Part shown: positions 62,390 through 64,000 of the stretch, in pieces
Numbering within the stretch: the first letter of the stretch is position 1
Layout of the letters: the number at the start of each line of letters is the position of its first letter
Source of the DNA: Marinobacter salicampi
Lineage (GTDB): Bacteria; Pseudomonadota; Gammaproteobacteria; Pseudomonadales; Oleiphilaceae
NCBI RefSeq assembly: GCF_011074795.1
Contig: NZ_JAAMPF010000036.1
Location: 248,001-312,000 of the forward strand
Direction of reading: 5' to 3'
DNA: 64,000 nt
Made by a program: the position numbers and the translations under genes
The notes under the pieces: generated by a model
The model's database searches: none
What the model saw: only the letters and a program-made list of their open reading frames with translations
Told to the model about the DNA's origin: nothing

Positions 62390-63240
62390 CTACTTACTAA
62401 TGTCGGTTAATTTCGACCCTTTTTCAGTAGTACGGTGCCCAACTGCAAACTCCAGTGGTGTCCGGTAGCTCAACGCTGAATGGGGCGGGTTTTCGTTATA
62501 GTCTCGCCGCCAATTACCGACGGTTTCCCTGGCATGGGCCAGGTCCCGAAACCAGTGTTCATTCAGGCACTCATCTCGAAAGCGCCCATTGAAGCTTTCA
62601 ATGAACCCGTTCTGAGTCGGCTTTCCTGGCTGTATGAGCTTAAGCTCCACCCGGTTGTCATAAGCCCACTGGTCCAGAGCCTTGCTGGTGAACTCGGGGC
62701 CCTGCTGTTCTGACAGCCTGAGGATAGCCCCTGAAGGCGGCTATGGCATCCAGAGTGCGGGCAACCTGGTCACCAGAGATTCCGTTTGCCACGGGGATGT
62801 CGAGGCACTCCTTGGTGAAGTCATCAACGATAGTAAGACACTTAATCCGCCGACCGCATGCCAATGAATCCATGACAAAATCCGTGGACCACGTCTGGTT
62901 CGGAGCTTCTGGCAACACCAAAGGCTGACGCTCCATCGCGATGCCTTTGCGACGTTTGCGCTTCGGCACGGCTAGGCCGGCCTCCCGATACAGCCGGTAA
63001 ACCTTTTTATTATTCACGTCGATGCCTTCCCGTCGCAACAGTTGATGAACCCTTCGATAGCCAAACCGACGGCGCTCATGTGCCAGTTCCGTAATGCGCT
63101 CGCTGAGCGCACTGTCGCCAGCCTCAACGGTGGAGCGTTAGTGAAACGAAGCCCGGGATAACCCGACGAGAAAACAGGCCCTGCGTTGTGAAATCGGCGT
63201 TTGCTCCTGCATCGCCCGCACGGCCTCGCGCTTGTTCTCG
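62390..63240 (-). pseudogene. IS3 transposase OrfB with nonsense codon and frameshift
   Basis: The frame starts VENKREAVRAMQEQTP and ACFLVGLSRASFH, then meets a TAA at 63138-63140 where relatives have Tyr. It continues through RFGYRRVHQLLRREGIDVNN and the DDE core (TWSTDFVMDSL, LTIVDDFTKECLDIPVANGI). Near 62725 a base change shifts the frame, and the last Asp/Glu part (QNGFIESFNGRFRDECLNEH, to KLTDISK) is read from the next frame. It is inactive. Confidence 0.85.
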
Positions 63241-63244
63241 ACGG

Positions 63245-63466
63245 TCAGTACTTTCGGTTGAGGGCCGCCTTCAGGGCTTCATTATCGAGGAGAGATTCAG
63301 CCAATAGCTTCTTGAGCTTGGCATTCTCATCTTCGACGGCCTTCAACCGGCGTGCCTCTGAAACCTCCATGCCACCAAACTTCTTGCGCCAGGTGTAGAA
63401 GGTGGCGTCAGAAATGTTGTACTTGCGGCACAACTCCTTCACCGGCAGGCCCGCCTCGGCTTCCTG
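63245..63466 (-). pseudogene. IS3 OrfA, N-terminally truncated
   Basis: The frame reads QEAEAGLPVKELCRKYNISD, then ATFYTWRKKFGGMEVSEARR and the leucine-zipper region KAVEDENAKLKKLLAESL. About 15-20 N-terminal residues and the promoter are missing, and a TGA precedes the first homologous codon. An internal ATG at 63442 would give only 65 residues. Confidence 0.82.
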
Positions 63467-63614
63467 ACCCCGTCACAATTTGTTTCATTTTATAAATTGC
63501 AGATTGTTAATATGCTGGTAGATTCCCCCATGTAACAGCAAGTTACACCTCGAAAAGTCACGTCTTAGCAGGCCCGGTCAGGACGCAACGCTCGAAAAAA
63601 TCAAAGGATGAATT

Positions 63615-64000
63615 ATGGAATATGATGACTTGGAATACGTCGGCTTTTGGCCTCGAACTGGCGCAACGCTGATCGACTCAATCTTGATAGGTATTGTTGT
63701 GTTTCCCTTGCTCACGGCGTTCTATGGTGAGTCGTATTGGGGCAGTACAAGTTTGATCGTTGGGCCTATGGATTTTCTCTTGTCCTGGGTATTTCCTGCT
63801 ATCGCTGTGATCCTATTCTGGATATCGAAGCAGGCGACGCCCGGGAAAATGGCCGTATCAGCGAAAATTGTTGACGCCAAAACTGGAAATGCTGCAAGTA
63901 CCAGCCAGCTGATCGGACGCTATCTTGCATACTACCTCTCGTTGATTCCTCTTGGCTTGGGGTATTTCTGGGTGGCCTTTGATGCCCGCAAACAGGGGTG
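63615..64000 (+). CDS. RDD-family membrane protein, cut by window edge
   Basis: The frame from ATG 63615, behind AAAGGATG, is open for 128 codons to the right edge. It reads EYVGFWPRTGATLIDSILIG with the R and D of the RDD family, a second membrane segment (FLLSWVFPAIAVILFWISKQ), then ATPGKMAVSAKIVD and GRYLAYYLSLIPLGLGYFWV. RDD proteins are small inner-membrane proteins, some linked to Na/Li-H antiport. It may be part of a mobile cassette, but no attC was recognised upstream. Confidence 0.82.
   Translation, partial: MEYDDLEYVGFWPRTGATLIDSILIGIVVFPLLTAFYGESYWGSTSLIVGPMDFLLSWVFPAIAVILFWISKQATPGKMAVSAKIVDAKTGNAASTSQLIGRYLAYYLSLIPLGLGYFWVAFDARKQG

Larger units (their letters stand above)
62361..63468 (-). 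mobile_element. IS3-family insertion sequence, decayed and truncated at its 5' end
   Basis: The element has orfA and orfB on the minus strand and begins 17 bases after the fusion gene stop. The outer end TGACCTGGCTCCAA (62361) is present, while the left end is missing because orfA homology starts abruptly near 63468 without a start codon. Several inactivating changes are present (see orfA and orfB). Scars of related elements lie at 14583, 22915, 47693 and 55735. Confidence 0.82.

Overview
The window looks like a chromosomal segment of an aerobic, marine-type gammaproteobacterium, with a gene content like Marinobacter and relatives. That assignment is inference: no rRNA or other diagnostic marker is present. 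The GC content is moderate to high, there are many c-di-GMP proteins, and the formate dehydrogenase locus has the DUF3305/DUF3306 architecture seen in such bacteria. The window falls into metabolic blocks separated by gene graveyards full of insertion-sequence scars and decayed genes.

1-13.5 kb: a complete formate dehydrogenase maturation and supply locus. On the minus strand are the molybdo/tungsto-pterin catalytic subunit (cut by the window edge, Cys rather than Sec form), a small Tat-signal protein, a TorD-like chaperone and DUF3306/DUF3305 proteins. Divergent on the plus strand are a polyferredoxin, an Mrp-type Fe-S ATPase, a lipoate/biotin-ligase-like protein and a small conserved protein. 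A second minus-strand operon carries tupBCA (tungstate uptake), fdhD, mobA, mobB and moeA. Together they import the metal, build the bis-MGD cofactor, sulfurate and insert it, and supply electron carriers.

13.8-31 kb: a Met/His-rich Spy-like protein, three c-di-GMP enzymes, a KGG-repeat stress protein, a three-gene operon (solute-binding lipoprotein, divergent CDF transporter, Ca/cation antiporter), an XRE regulator with a perfect 12-bp palindrome upstream, a nitroreductase, class III alcohol dehydrogenase with a divergent LysR regulator, and a quinone oxidoreductase. Between them lie remnants of IS3 transposases, etfA and a sorbosone-dehydrogenase-like gene.

31-35 kb: a decay zone. It holds a broken tRNA-Arg(CCG) whose T-arm side carries an 8-copy heptamer expansion, its terminator, an EAL-domain remnant, an intact RelBE/StbDE-type toxin-antitoxin pair with two matched operators flanking a promoter, a LysR pseudogene, an Lrp-type regulator and a truncated nucleoside-recognition (gate) gene.

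35-47.6 kb: a catabolic regulon for an unknown short acid or aldehyde that appears to run through malonyl-CoA or a related acyl-CoA. It comprises a permease, acyl-CoA synthetase, aldehyde dehydrogenase, acyl-CoA dehydrogenase, SDR reductase, malonyl-CoA decarboxylase, MaoC hydratase, isochorismatase-like hydrolase, PAS histidine kinase, FixJ-type regulator and hotdog thioesterase. A perfect 10-bp palindrome lies between the two divergent operons, and a 13-base half of it recurs before the permease operon.

47.6-56 kb: an IS3 scar, a 17-bp palindrome, rnk, a degenerate IS21 element (istA broken twice), then a short array of integron-like cassettes without an integrase. The cassettes are a truncated ORF, a lipoprotein, an Abi_C-domain protein, a GIY-YIG/DUF4357 gene that has lost its nuclease domain, and an endonuclease/exonuclease/phosphatase protein, separated by four attC-like sites.

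56-64 kb: a 38-codon relic of a GGDEF/EAL paralogue, an orphan CheB, a 1590-residue CheB-CheR-PAS-GGDEF-EAL fusion, a decayed IS3 element, and the start of an RDD-family membrane protein at the right edge.
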